A program made the translations under genes and the position numbers. A stretch of 64,000 bases of DNA from NCBI GenBank assembly GCA_963402885.1, contig OY727097.1, forward strand, positions 19,220,001 to 19,284,000, in the 5' to 3' direction. This stretch comes from Antedon bifida. Lineage: Eukaryota; Echinodermata; Crinoidea; Comatulida; Antedonidae. The notes beneath the pieces are model-generated. The model made no database searches, was not told the origin of the DNA, and saw only the letters and a list, made by a program, of their open reading frames with translations. Below are positions 27,875-37,987 of this stretch, piece by piece (position 1 is the first letter of the stretch; each line of letters starts with the position of its first letter).

Positions 27875-27878
27875 TTAA
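27875..27878. repeat. Target site duplication, left copy (TTAA)
   Basis: TTAA lies between the satellite linker GTGC and the MITE end. The unoccupied equivalent is at 27039-27042 in the neighbouring 836-bp copy. The true duplication may be only the central TA. Confidence 0.88.
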
Positions 27879-27895
27879 AGATGTATTGTCCCTTT
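27879..27895 (+). repeat. Left terminal inverted repeat of the MITE
   Basis: AGATGTATTGTCCCTTT. It is a perfect 17-bp inverted match to 28400-28416. Inward of it the two ends diverge, but both continue into A-rich (left) or T-rich (right) stretches. Confidence 0.95.
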
Positions 27896-28239
27896 AAACA
27901 CAAAAAAATGAAGGTCAAAATATTCTATATTTAAATTGGCCATATCAAAGTAATATTAAAGTTATTCACTTTAAGTCGAAAATTCGAGTCAAAAACAACA
28001 ATTTTACGTAATTAAAAGCTAAATTAATTTGATTACATTTCGTCTGGAAAATCGTCGCGAGCGAAAGTAAACAAAGATTTCAAACCACGAGTATACATTA
28101 TGCATGATGCTAATTAGGATTGTTTACAACTCTTCACGGTTGAGAAGGTGTTTTCACACAGGTCGCGAGGAAGTTTTATGAGTATGCATACATAGTAGCC
28201 AAATAAGCGCGTTGCATTATGAGATATGTTTTGATCGAA

Positions 28240-28262
28240 AACTTTGACTGGAAGTCAAAGTT
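28240..28262. other. Perfect hairpin inside the MITE
   Basis: The arms AACTTTGACT (28240-28249) and AGTCAAAGTT (28253-28262) are exact reverse complements separated by the three bases GGA, and a T run follows. It resembles a bacterial terminator, but in a eukaryotic transposon it is more likely an internal palindrome with no known role. Confidence 0.7.
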
Positions 28263-28399
28263 ATTTTTTTAACTAAAAAACGTCTGTATTTCAGTTAAAT
28301 GATTTTTTTTCCGACTAATTTTTGGTGAAAGTTAATAACTATTCAAAATGACCCACTTTTTTTCGAAATCTTTTATTTTTTATTTTTTTGGAATTTGAC

Positions 28400-28416
28400 A
28401 AAGGGACAATACATCT
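28400..28416 (-). repeat. Right terminal inverted repeat of the MITE
   Basis: AAAGGGACAATACATCT, the exact reverse complement of the left end. It is preceded by a T-rich subterminal stretch at about 28360-28390. Confidence 0.95.
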
Positions 28417-28420
28417 TTAA
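28417..28420. repeat. Target site duplication, right copy (TTAA)
   Basis: TTAA lies between the MITE end and the resuming satellite AATCACATTTG. It pairs with 27875-27878. Confidence 0.88.
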
Positions 28421-30465
28421 AATCACATTTGAAACCGTTTTAGACCATTTTGAACATTTCGATAAAACTTTTCACACACAAACATCAAAGTGCACAAAAT
28501 AGCATAATATCGTATTTGAAAACGTTTAGACCATTTTGAGCATTTCGACAAAACTTTTTCACACAAAACATCAAAGTGTACAGAATAGCTTCATATCGCA
28601 TTTGGAGACGTTTTAGAGCATTTTGTGCATTTCGATGAAACTTGGTTACACAAAAACATCAAAGTGCTTGAAATCACATTTGAAACCATTTTAGACAATT
28701 TTGAACATATCGATAAAACTTTTCACACAAAAACATCAAAGTGCTTAGAATAGCTTCAAATCGCATTTGGAGACGTTTTAGACCATTTTGTGATTTTCGA
28801 AAAAACTTTTTAACATAAAAACATCAAAGTGCTTAGAATAGCTTCAAATCGCATTTGGAGACGTTTTAGACCATTTTGTGATTTTCGATGAAACTTGGTT
28901 ACACAAAAACATCAAAGTGCTTAAAATCACATTTAAAACCGTTTTAGAGCATTTTGAGCATTTCGATAAAACTTGGTTACACAAAAACATCAAAGTGCTT
29001 AAAATCACATTTGAAACCGTTTTAGACAATTTTGAGCGTTTCGATAAAACTTTTCACACAAAAACATCAAAGTGCTTAGAATAGCTTCAAATCGCATTTG
29101 GAGACGTTTTAGACCATTTTGTGATTTTCGAAAAAACTTTTTAACATAAAAACATCAAAGTGCTTAGAATAGCTTCAAATCGCATTTGGAGACGTTTTAG
29201 ACCATTTTGTGATTTTCGATGAAACTTGGTTACACAAAAACATCAAAGTGCTTAAAATCACATTTAAAACCGTTTTAGAGCATTTTGAGCATTTCGATAA
29301 AACTTGTTAACATAAAAACATCAAAGTGCTTAGAATAGCTTCAAATCGCATTTGGAGACGTTTTAGACCATTTTGTGATTTTCGAAAAAACTTTTTAACA
29401 TAAAAACATCAAAGTGCTTAGAATAGCTTCAAATCGCATTTGGAGACGTTTTAGACCATTTTGTGATTTTCGATGAAACTTGGTTACACATAAACATCAA
29501 AGTGCTTAAAATCACATTTAAAACCGTTTTAGAGCATTTTGAGCATTTCGATAAAACTTTTCACACACAAATATCAAAATGCACAAAATAGCTTAATATC
29601 GTATTTGAAAACGTTTTAGACCATTTTGAGCATTTCGACAAAACTTTTTCACACAAAACATCAAAGTGTACAGAATAGCTTCAAATCGCATTTGGAGACG
29701 TTTTAGACCATTTTGTGCATTTCGAAAAAACTTTTTAACATAAAAACATCAAAGTGCTTAGAATAGCTTCAAATCGCATTTGGAGACGTTTTAGACCATT
29801 TTGTGCATTTCGATGAAACTTGGTTACACAAAAACATCAAAGTGCTTAAAATCACATTTGAAACCGTTTTAGAGCATTTTGAGCATTTCTATAAAACTTT
29901 TCACACACAAACATAAAAGTGCACAAAATAGCTTAATATCGTATTTGAAAACGTTTTAGACCATTTTGAGCATTTCGACAAAACTTTTTCACACAAAACA
30001 TCAAAGTGTACAGAATAGCTTCAAATCGCATTTGGAAACGTTTTAGACCATTTTGTGCATTTCGATGAAACTTGGTTACACAAAACCATCAAAGTGCTTA
30101 AAATCACATTTGAAACCGTTTTAGACCATTTTGAACATTTCGATAAAACTTTTCACACACAAACATCAAAGTGCACAAAATAGCATAATATCGTATTTGA
30201 AAACGTTTTAGACCATTTTGAGCATTTCGACAAAACTTTTCACACACAAATATCAAAGTGCACAAAATAGCTTAATATCGTATTTGAAAACGTTTTAGAC
30301 CATTTTGAGCATTTCGACAAAACTTTTTCACACAAAACATCAAAGTGTACAGAATAGCTTCAAATCGCATTTGGAGACGTTTTAGACCATTTTGTGCATT
30401 TCGAAAAAACTTTTTAACATAAAAACATCAAAGTCCTTAGAATAGCTTCAAATCGCATTTGGAGA

Positions 30466-30595
30466 CGTTTTAGACCATTTTGTGATTTTCGATGAAACTT
30501 GGTTACACAAAAACATCAATTTTGTGATTTTCGAAAAAACTTTTTAACATAAAAACACCAAAGTGCTTAGAAATACTTCAGATCGCATTTGAGGA
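30466..30595 (+). repeat. 130-bp fused monomer
   Basis: A third copy of the fusion, at 30515, outside the 3656-bp tandem. Its surroundings at about 30.2-30.9 kb read like 3.4-3.9 kb, so a larger segment was copied between these places. Confidence 0.87.
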
Positions 30596-31098
30596 CGTTT
30601 TAGACCATTTTGTGCATTTCGATGAAACTTGGTTACACAAAAACATCAAAGTGCTTAAAATCACATTTGAAACCGTTTTAGAGCATTTTGAGCATTTCTA
30701 TAAAACTTTTCACACACAAACATCAAAGTGCACAAAATAGCTTAATATCGTATTTGAAAACGTTTTAGACCATTTTGAGCATTTCGACAAAACTTTTTCA
30801 CACAAAACATCAAAGTGTACAGAATAGCTTCAAATCGCATTTGGAGACGTTTTAGACCATTTTGTGCATTTCGATGAAACTTGGTTACACAAAACCATCA
30901 AAGTGCTTAAAATCACATTTGAAACCGTTTTAGACCATTTTGAAATTTCGATAAAACTTTTCACACACAAACATCAAAGTGCACAAAATAGCATAATATC
31001 GTATTTGAAAACGTTTTAGACCATTTTGAGCATTTCGACAAAACTTTTTCACACAAAACATCAAATTGTACAGAATAGCTTCATATCGCATTTGGAGA

Positions 31099-31153
31099 CG
31101 TTTTAGAGCATTTTGTGCATTTCGATCAAAGTGCTTAAAATCACATTTGAAAC
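31099..31153 (+). repeat. Truncated 55-bp monomer
   Basis: The junction is at 31121, preceded by the CAAATTG variant as in the 22.9-23.3 kb copies. Confidence 0.88.
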
Positions 31154-33836
31154 CGTTTTAGACAATTTTGAGCATTTCGATAAAACTTGTTAACACAAAA
31201 ACATCAAAGTGCTTAAAATCACATTTAAAACCGTTTTAGAGCATTTTGAGCATTTCGATAAAACTTGTTAACATAAAAACATCAAAGTGCTTAGAATAGC
31301 TTCAAATCGCATTTGGAGACGTTTTAGACCATTTTGTGATTTTCGAAAAAACTTTTTAACATAAAAACATCAAAGTGCTTAGAATAGCTTCAAATCGCAT
31401 TTGGAGACGTTTTAGACCATTTTGTGATTTTCGATGAAACTTGGTTACACAAAAACATCAAAGTGCTTAAAATCACATTTAAAACCGTTTTAGGGCATTT
31501 TGAGCATTTCGATAAAACTTTTCACACACAAATATCAAAGTGCACAAAATAGCTTAATATCGTATTTGAAAACGTTTTAGACCATTTTGAGCATTTCGAC
31601 AAAACTTTTTAACATAAAAACATCAAAGTGCTTAGAATAGCTTCAAATCGCATTTGGAGACGTTTTAGACCATTTTGTGATTTTCGAAAAAACTTTTTAA
31701 CATAAAAACACCAAAGTGCTTAGAAATACTTCAGATCGCATTTGAAGACGTTTTAGACCATTTTGTGCATTTCGATTAAACTTGGTTACACAAAAACATC
31801 AAAGTGCTTAAAATCACATTTGAAACCGTTTTAGAGCATTTTGAGCATTTCTATAAAACTTTTCACACACAAACATCAAAATGCACAAAATAGCTTAATA
31901 TCGTATTTGAAAACGTTTTAGACCATTTTGAGCATTTCGACAAAACTTTTTCACACAAAACATCAAAGTGTACAGAATAGCTTCAAATCGCATTTGGAGA
32001 CGTTTTAGACCATTTTGTGATTTTCGATGAAACTTGGTTACACAAAAACATCAAAGTGCTTAAAATCACATTTAAAACCGTTTTAGAGCATTTTGAGCAT
32101 TTCGATAAAACTTTTCACACACAAATATCAAAGTGCACAAAATAGCTTAATATCGTATTTGAAAACGTTTTAGACCATTTTGAGCATTTCGACAAAACTT
32201 TTTCACACAAAACATCAAAGTGTACAGAATAGCTTCAAATCGCATTTGGAGACGTTTTAGACCATTTTGTGCATTTCGATGAAACTTGGTTACACAAAAC
32301 CATCAAAGTGCTTAAAATCACATTTGAAACCGTTTTAGACCATTTTGAACATTTCGATAAAACTTTTCACACACAAACATCAAAGTGCACAAAATAGCTT
32401 AATATCGTATTTGAAAACGTTTTAGACCATTTTGAGCATTTCGACAAAACTTTTTCACACAAAACATCAAAGTGTACAGAATAGCTTGAAATCGCATTTG
32501 GAGACGTTTTTGACCATTTTGTGCATTTCGATGAAACTTGGTTACACAAAACCATCAAAGTGCTTAAAATCACATTTGAAACCGTTTTAGACCATTTTGA
32601 ACATTTCGATAAAACTTTTCACACACAAACATCAAAACATCAAAGTGCACAAAATAGCATAATATCGTATTTGAAAACGTTTTAGACCATTTTGAGCATT
32701 TCGACAAAACTTTTTCACACAAAACATCAAAGTGTACAGAATAGCTTCATATCGCATTTGGAGACGTTTTAGAGCATTTTGTGCATTTCGATGAAACTTG
32801 GTTACACAAAAACATCAAAGTGCTTAAAATCACATTTGAAACCATTTTAGACACTTTTGAGCATTTCGATAAAACTTTTCACACAAAAACATCAAAGTGC
32901 TTAGAATAGCTTCAAATCGCATTTGGAGACGTTTTAGACCATTTTGTGATTTTCGAAAAAACTTTTTAACATAAAAACATCAAAGTGCTTAGAATAGCTT
33001 CAAATCGCATTTGGAGACGTTTTAGACCATTTTGTGATTTTCGATGAAACCTGGTTACACAAAAACATCAAAGTGCTTAAAATCACATTTGAAACCGTTT
33101 TAGACCATTTTGAGCATTTCGATAAAACTTTTTCACACAAAACGTCAAAGTGCACAAAATAGCATAATATCGTATTTGAAAACGTTTTAGACCATTTTGA
33201 GCATTTCGACAAAACTTTTTCACACAAAACATCAAAGTGTACAGAATAGCTTCATATCGCATTTGGAGACGTTTTAGACCATTTTGTGCATTTCGATGAA
33301 ACTGGGTTACACAAAAACATCAAAGTGCTTAAAATCACATTTGAAACCGTTTTAGAGCATTTTGAGCATTTCTATAAAACTTTTCACACACAAACATCAA
33401 AGTGCACAAAATAGCTTAATATCGTATTTGAAAACGTTTTAGACCATTTTGAGCATTTCGACAAAACTTTTTCACACAAAACATCAAAGTGTACAGAATA
33501 GCTTCAAATCGCATTTGGAGACGTTTTAGACCATTTTGTGCATTTCGATGAAACTTGGTTACACAAAACCATCAAAGTGCTTAAAATCACATTTGAAACC
33601 GTTTTAGACCATTTTGAACATTTCGATAAAACTTTTCACACACAAACATCAAAGTGCACAAAATAGCATAATATCGTATTTGAAAACGTTTTAGACCATT
33701 TTGAGCATTTCGACAAAACTTTTTCACACAAAACATCAAATTGTACAGAATAGCTTCATATCGCATTTGGAGACGTTTTAGAGCATTTTGTGCATTTCGA
33801 TGAAACTTGGTTACACAAAAACATCAAAGTGCTTAA

Positions 33837-36228
33837 AATCACATTTGAAACCGTTTTAGACAATTTTGAGCATTTCGATAAAACTTTTCACACAAAAACA
33901 TCAAAGTGCTTAGAATAGCTTCAAATCGCATTTGGAGACGTTTTAGACCATTTTGTGGTTTTCGAAAAAACTTTTTAACATAAAAACATCAAAGAGCTTA
34001 GAATAGCTTCAAATCGCATTTGGAGACGTTTTAGACCATTTTGTGATTTTCGATGAAACTTGGTTACACAAAAACATCAAAGTGCTTAAAATCACATTTA
34101 AAACCGTTTTAGAGCATTTTGAGCATTTCGATTAAACTTGTTAACATTAAAACATCAAAGTGCTTAGAATAGCTTCAAATCGCATTTGGAGACGTTTTAG
34201 ACCATTTTGTGATTTTCGAAAAAACTTTTTAACATAAAAACATCAAAGTGCTTAGAATAGCTTCAAATCGCATTTAGAGACGTTTTAGACCATTTTGTGA
34301 TTTTCGATGAAACTTGGTTACACAAAAACATCAAAGTGCTTAAAATCATATTTAAAACCGTTTTAGAGCATTTTGAGCATTTCGATAAAACTTTTCACAC
34401 ACAAATATCAAAGTGCACAAAATAGCTTAATACCGTATTTGAAAACGTTTTAGACCATTTTGAGCATTTCGACAAAACTTTTCACACACAAATATCGAAG
34501 TGCACAAAATAGCTTAATATCGTATTTGAAAACGTTTTAGACCATTTTGAGCATTTCGACAAAACTTTTTCAAACAAAACATCAAAGTGTACAGAATAGC
34601 TTCAAATCGCATTTGGAGACGTTTTAGACCATTTTGTGCATTTCGAAAAAACTTTTTAACATAAAAACATCAAAGTGCTTAGAAATACTTCAGATCGCAT
34701 TTGGAGACGTTTTAGACCATTTTGAGCATTTCGATAAAACTTGTTAACATAAAAACATCAAAGTGCTTAGAATAGCTTCTAATCGCATTTGGAGACGTTT
34801 TAGAACATTTTGTGATTTTCGCAAAAACTTTTAACATAAAAACAACAAAGTGCTTAGAAATGCTTCAAATCGCATTTGGAGACGTTTTAGACCATTTTGT
34901 GCATTTCGATGAAACTTGGTTTCACAAAAACATCAAAGTGCTTAAAATCACATTTAAAACCGTTTTAGATCATTTTGAGCATTTCGATAAAACTTTTCAC
35001 ACACAAACATCAAAGTGCACAAAATAGCTTAATATCGTATTTGAAAACGTTTTAGACCATTTTGAGCATTTCGACAAAACTTTTTCACACAAAACATCAA
35101 AGTGTACAGAATAGCTTCAAATCGCATTTGGAGACGTTTTAGACCATTTTGTGCATTTCGATTAAACTTGGTTACACAAAACCATCAAAGTGCTTAAAAT
35201 CACATTTGAAACCGTTTTAGACCATTTTGAACATTTCGATAAAACTTTTCATACACAAACATCAAAGTGCACAAAATAGCATAATATCGTATTTGAAAAC
35301 GTTTTAGACCATTTTGAGCATTTCGACAAAACTTTTTCACACAAAACATCAAAGTGTACAGAATAGCTTCATATCGCATTTGGAGACGTTTTAGAGCATT
35401 TTGTGCATTTCGATGAAACTTGGTTACACAAAAACATCAAAGTGCTTAAAATCACATTTAAAACCGTTTAAGAGCATTTTGAGCATTTCGATAAAACTTG
35501 TTAACATAAAAACATCAAAGTGCTTAGAATAGCTTCAAATCGCATTTGGAGACGTTTTAGACCATTTTGTGGTTTTCGAAAAAACTTTTTAACATAAAAA
35601 CATCAAAGAGCTTAGAATAGCTTCAAATCGCATTTGGAGACGTTTTAGACCATTTTGTGATTTTCGATGAAACTTGGTTACACAAAAACATCAAAGTGCT
35701 TAAAATCCCATTTAAAACCGTTTTAGAGCATTTTGAGCATTTCGATAAAACTTGTTAACATTAAAACATCAAAGTGCTTAGAATAGCTTCAAATCGCATT
35801 TGGAGACGTTTTAGACCATTTTGTGATTTTTGAAAAAATTTTTAACATAAAAACACCAAAGTGCTTAGAAATACTTCAGATCGCATTTGAAGACGTTTTA
35901 GACCATTTTGTGCATATCGATGAAACTTGGTTACACAAAAACATCAAAGTGCTTAAAATCACATTTGAAACCGTTTTAGAGCATTTTGAGCATTTCTATA
36001 AAACTTTTCACACACAAACATCAAAGTGCACAAAATAGCCTAATATCGTATTTGAAAACGTTTTAGACCATTTTGAGCATTTCGACAAAACTTTTTCACA
36101 CAAAACATCAAAGTGTACAGAATAGCTTCAAATCGCATTTGGAGACGTTTTAGACCATTTTGTGCATTTCGATGAAACTTGGTTACACAAAACCATCAAA
36201 GTGCTTAAAATCACATTTGAAACCGTTT
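33837..36228 (+). repeat. Dispersed duplication, copy B (partner 7720-10114)
   Basis: This is the partner of 7720-10114. Private differences seen here are TAATACCGTATTTG near 34431, AAATATCGAAGTGC near 34491 and TTTTCGCAAAAAC near 34816. To its right the eight-copy S-T-G run takes over. Confidence 0.8.
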
Positions 36229-37987
36229 TAGACCATTTTGAACATTTCGATAAAACTTTTCACACACAAACATCAAAGTGCACAAAATAGCCTAATATCG
36301 TATTTGAAAACGTTTTAGACCATTTTGAGCATTTCGACAAAACTTTTTCACACAAAACATCAAAGTGTACAGAATAGCTTCAAATCGCATTTGGAGACGT
36401 TTTAGACCATTTTGTGCATTTCGATGAAACTTGGTTACACAAAACCATCAAAGTGCTTAAAATCACATTTGAAACCGTTTTAGACCATTTTGAACATTTC
36501 GATAAAACTTTTCACACACAAACATCAAAGTGCACAAAATAGCATAATATCGTATTTGAAAACGTTTTAGACCATTTTGAGCATTTCGACAAAACTTTTT
36601 CACACAAAACATCAAAGTGTACAGAATAGCTTCATATCGCCTTTGGAGACGTTTTAGACCATTTTGTGCATTTCGATGAAACTTGGTTACACAAAAACAT
36701 CAAAGTGCTTAAAATCACATTTGAAACCGTTTTAGAGCATTTTGAGCATTTCTATAAAACTTTTCACACACAAACATCAAAGTGCACAAAATAGCTTAAT
36801 ATCGCATTTGAAAACGTTTTAGACCATTTTGAGCATTTCGACAAAACTTTTTCACACAAAACATCAAAGTGTACAGAATAGCTTCAAATCGCATTTGGAG
36901 ACGTTTTAGACCATTTTGTGCATTTCGATGAAACTTGGTTACACAAAACCATCAAAGTGCTTAAAATCACATTTGAAACCGTTTTAGACCATTTTGAACA
37001 TTTCGATAAAACTTTTCACACACAAACATCAAAGTGCACAAAATAGCCTAATATCGTATTTGAAAACGTTTTAGACCATTTTGAGCATTTCGACAAAACT
37101 TTTTCACACAAAACATCAAAGTGTACAGAATAGCTTCAAATCGCATTTGGAGACGTTTTAGACCATTTTGTGCATTTCGATGAAACTTGGTTACACAAAA
37201 CCATCAAAGTGCTTAAAATCACATTTGAAACCGTTTTAGACCATTTTGAACATTTCGATAAAACTTTTCACACACAAACATCAAAGTGCACAAAATAGCA
37301 TAATATCGTATTTGAAAACGTTTTAGACCATTTTGAGCATTTCGACAAAACTTTTTCACACAAAACATCAAAGTGTACAGAATAGCTTCATATCGCATTT
37401 GGAGACGTTTTAGACCATTTTGTGCATTTCGATGAAACTTGGTTACACAAAAACATCAAAGTGCTTAAAATCACATTTGAAACCGTTTTAGAGCATTTTG
37501 AGCATTTCTATAAAACTTTTCACACACAAACATCAAAGTGCACAAAATAGCTTAATATCGTATTTGAAAACGTTTTAGACCATTTTGAGCATTTCGACAA
37601 AACTTTTTCACACAAAACATCAAAGTGTACAGAATAGCTTCAAATCGCATTTGGAGACGTTTTAGACCATTTTGTGCATTTCGATGAAACTTGGTTACAC
37701 AAAACCATCAAAGTGCTTAAAATCACATTTGAAACCGTTTTAGACCATTTTGAACATTTCGATAAAACTTTTCACACACAAACATCAAAGTGCACAAAAT
37801 AGCATAATATCGTATTTGAAAACGTTTTAGACCATTTTGAGCATTTCGACAAAACTTTTTCACACAAAACATCAAATTGTACAGAATAGCTTCATATCGC
37901 ATTTGGAGACGTTTTAGAGCATTTTGTGCATTTCGATGAAACTTGGTTACACAAAAACATCAAAGTGCTTAAAATCACATTTGAAAC
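35972..37987 (+). repeat. Eight tandem copies of the 252-bp S-T-G trimer
   Basis: S-class cores fall at 35972, 36224, 36476, 36728, 36980, 37232, 37484, 37736 and 37988, exactly 252 bp apart. Each unit reads S (ACCGTTTTAG), then T (AAAACGTTTT), then G (GAGACGTTTT), with steps of 87, 87 and 78. Alternate units differ in the base after the S core (GAG or GAC) and in CATTTCTAT versus CATTTCGAT, so a 504-bp hexamer is hinted at in places. One G monomer reads CGCCTTTGG at 36638, a variant shared with 1451, 5107 and 42446. Confidence 0.93.

Larger units (their letters stand above)
1..27878 (+). repeat. Satellite DNA array, left arm (78/87/88-bp monomers)
   Basis: This arm is uninterrupted head-to-tail satellite with no gene. 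Each monomer carries a core CGTTTTAGA(C/G)CATTTTG, then CATTTCGA or GATTTTCGA, an A/T-rich spacer with CACA or AACAT, ACATCAAAGTG, and a variable linker before the next core. Measured from core CG to core CG, the first steps are 26, 113, 200, 278, 365, 452, 530, 618, 706 and 784, giving spacings of 87, 87, 78, 87, 87, 78, 88, 88 and 78. The 78-bp spacing arises because the linker leading to S monomers (AAGTGCTTAAAATCACATTT) is about 9 bp shorter than the linkers leading to T and G. I saw no inverted monomers and no unrelated sequence before 27879. Such arrays are usually structural heterochromatin, but a centromeric role is not shown here. Confidence 0.97.
27879..28416. mobile_element. Non-autonomous DNA transposon (MITE-like), 538 bp
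   Basis: This is the only non-satellite sequence in the window. It is bounded by perfect 17-bp terminal inverted repeats, AGATGTATTGTCCCTTT on the left and its exact reverse complement on the right, and flanked on both sides by TTAA. Removing the element and one TTAA restores an ordinary satellite linker (GTGCTTAAAATCAC), so this is a clean transposition footprint. The interior is AT-rich with poly-A/T runs near both ends, two TCGCGA palindromes (28055-28060, 28163-28168) and a 10-bp-arm hairpin. It has no sizeable open frame, so any transposase must act in trans. Because TTAA is a palindrome, the duplication could be TTAA (as in piggyBac-type and T2-type MITEs) or only the inner TA (as in Tc1/mariner-type elements, which would give an 18-bp terminal repeat and a 540-bp element). 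I do not recognise the family. Confidence 0.93.
27790..29166 (+). repeat. 836-bp duplicated block, copy 2, carrying the MITE
   Basis: This is the second member of the local tandem pair, enlarged by 542 bp (element plus one TTAA). It also lacks one T in a T-monomer core near 28526, where CGTTTAGA replaces CGTTTTAGA. The block from about 28.88 to 30.2 kb beyond its middle in turn matches 20.46-21.8 kb at an offset near 8419 bp. Confidence 0.8.
30200..33836 (+). repeat. Mosaic satellite with chimeric monomers
   Basis: This stretch shows no single clean long period by eye. It contains the third 130-bp fused monomer (30466), a truncated monomer (31099) and a chimeric spacer near 31597 where a T-type GACAAAACTTTTT continues as the G-type AACATAAAAACATC. 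There is also an 8-bp tandem duplication near 32626 (ACATCAAAACATCAAAG) and a hybrid spacer near 33119 (GATAAAACTTTTTCACAC). It lies between the block related to 20.5-21.8 kb and the duplication starting at 33837. Confidence 0.7.

Noticed and set aside
28240-28275. Rho-independent terminator inside the MITE
   Set aside because: The hairpin plus T run has the right shape, but there is no upstream gene and the setting is eukaryotic. It is kept only as a hairpin.
27879-28416. A gene or tRNA-derived SINE in the insert
   Set aside because: There is no sizeable open frame, no A/B box pair that I could recognise, no poly-A tail, and the ends are inverted repeats, which point to a DNA transposon.
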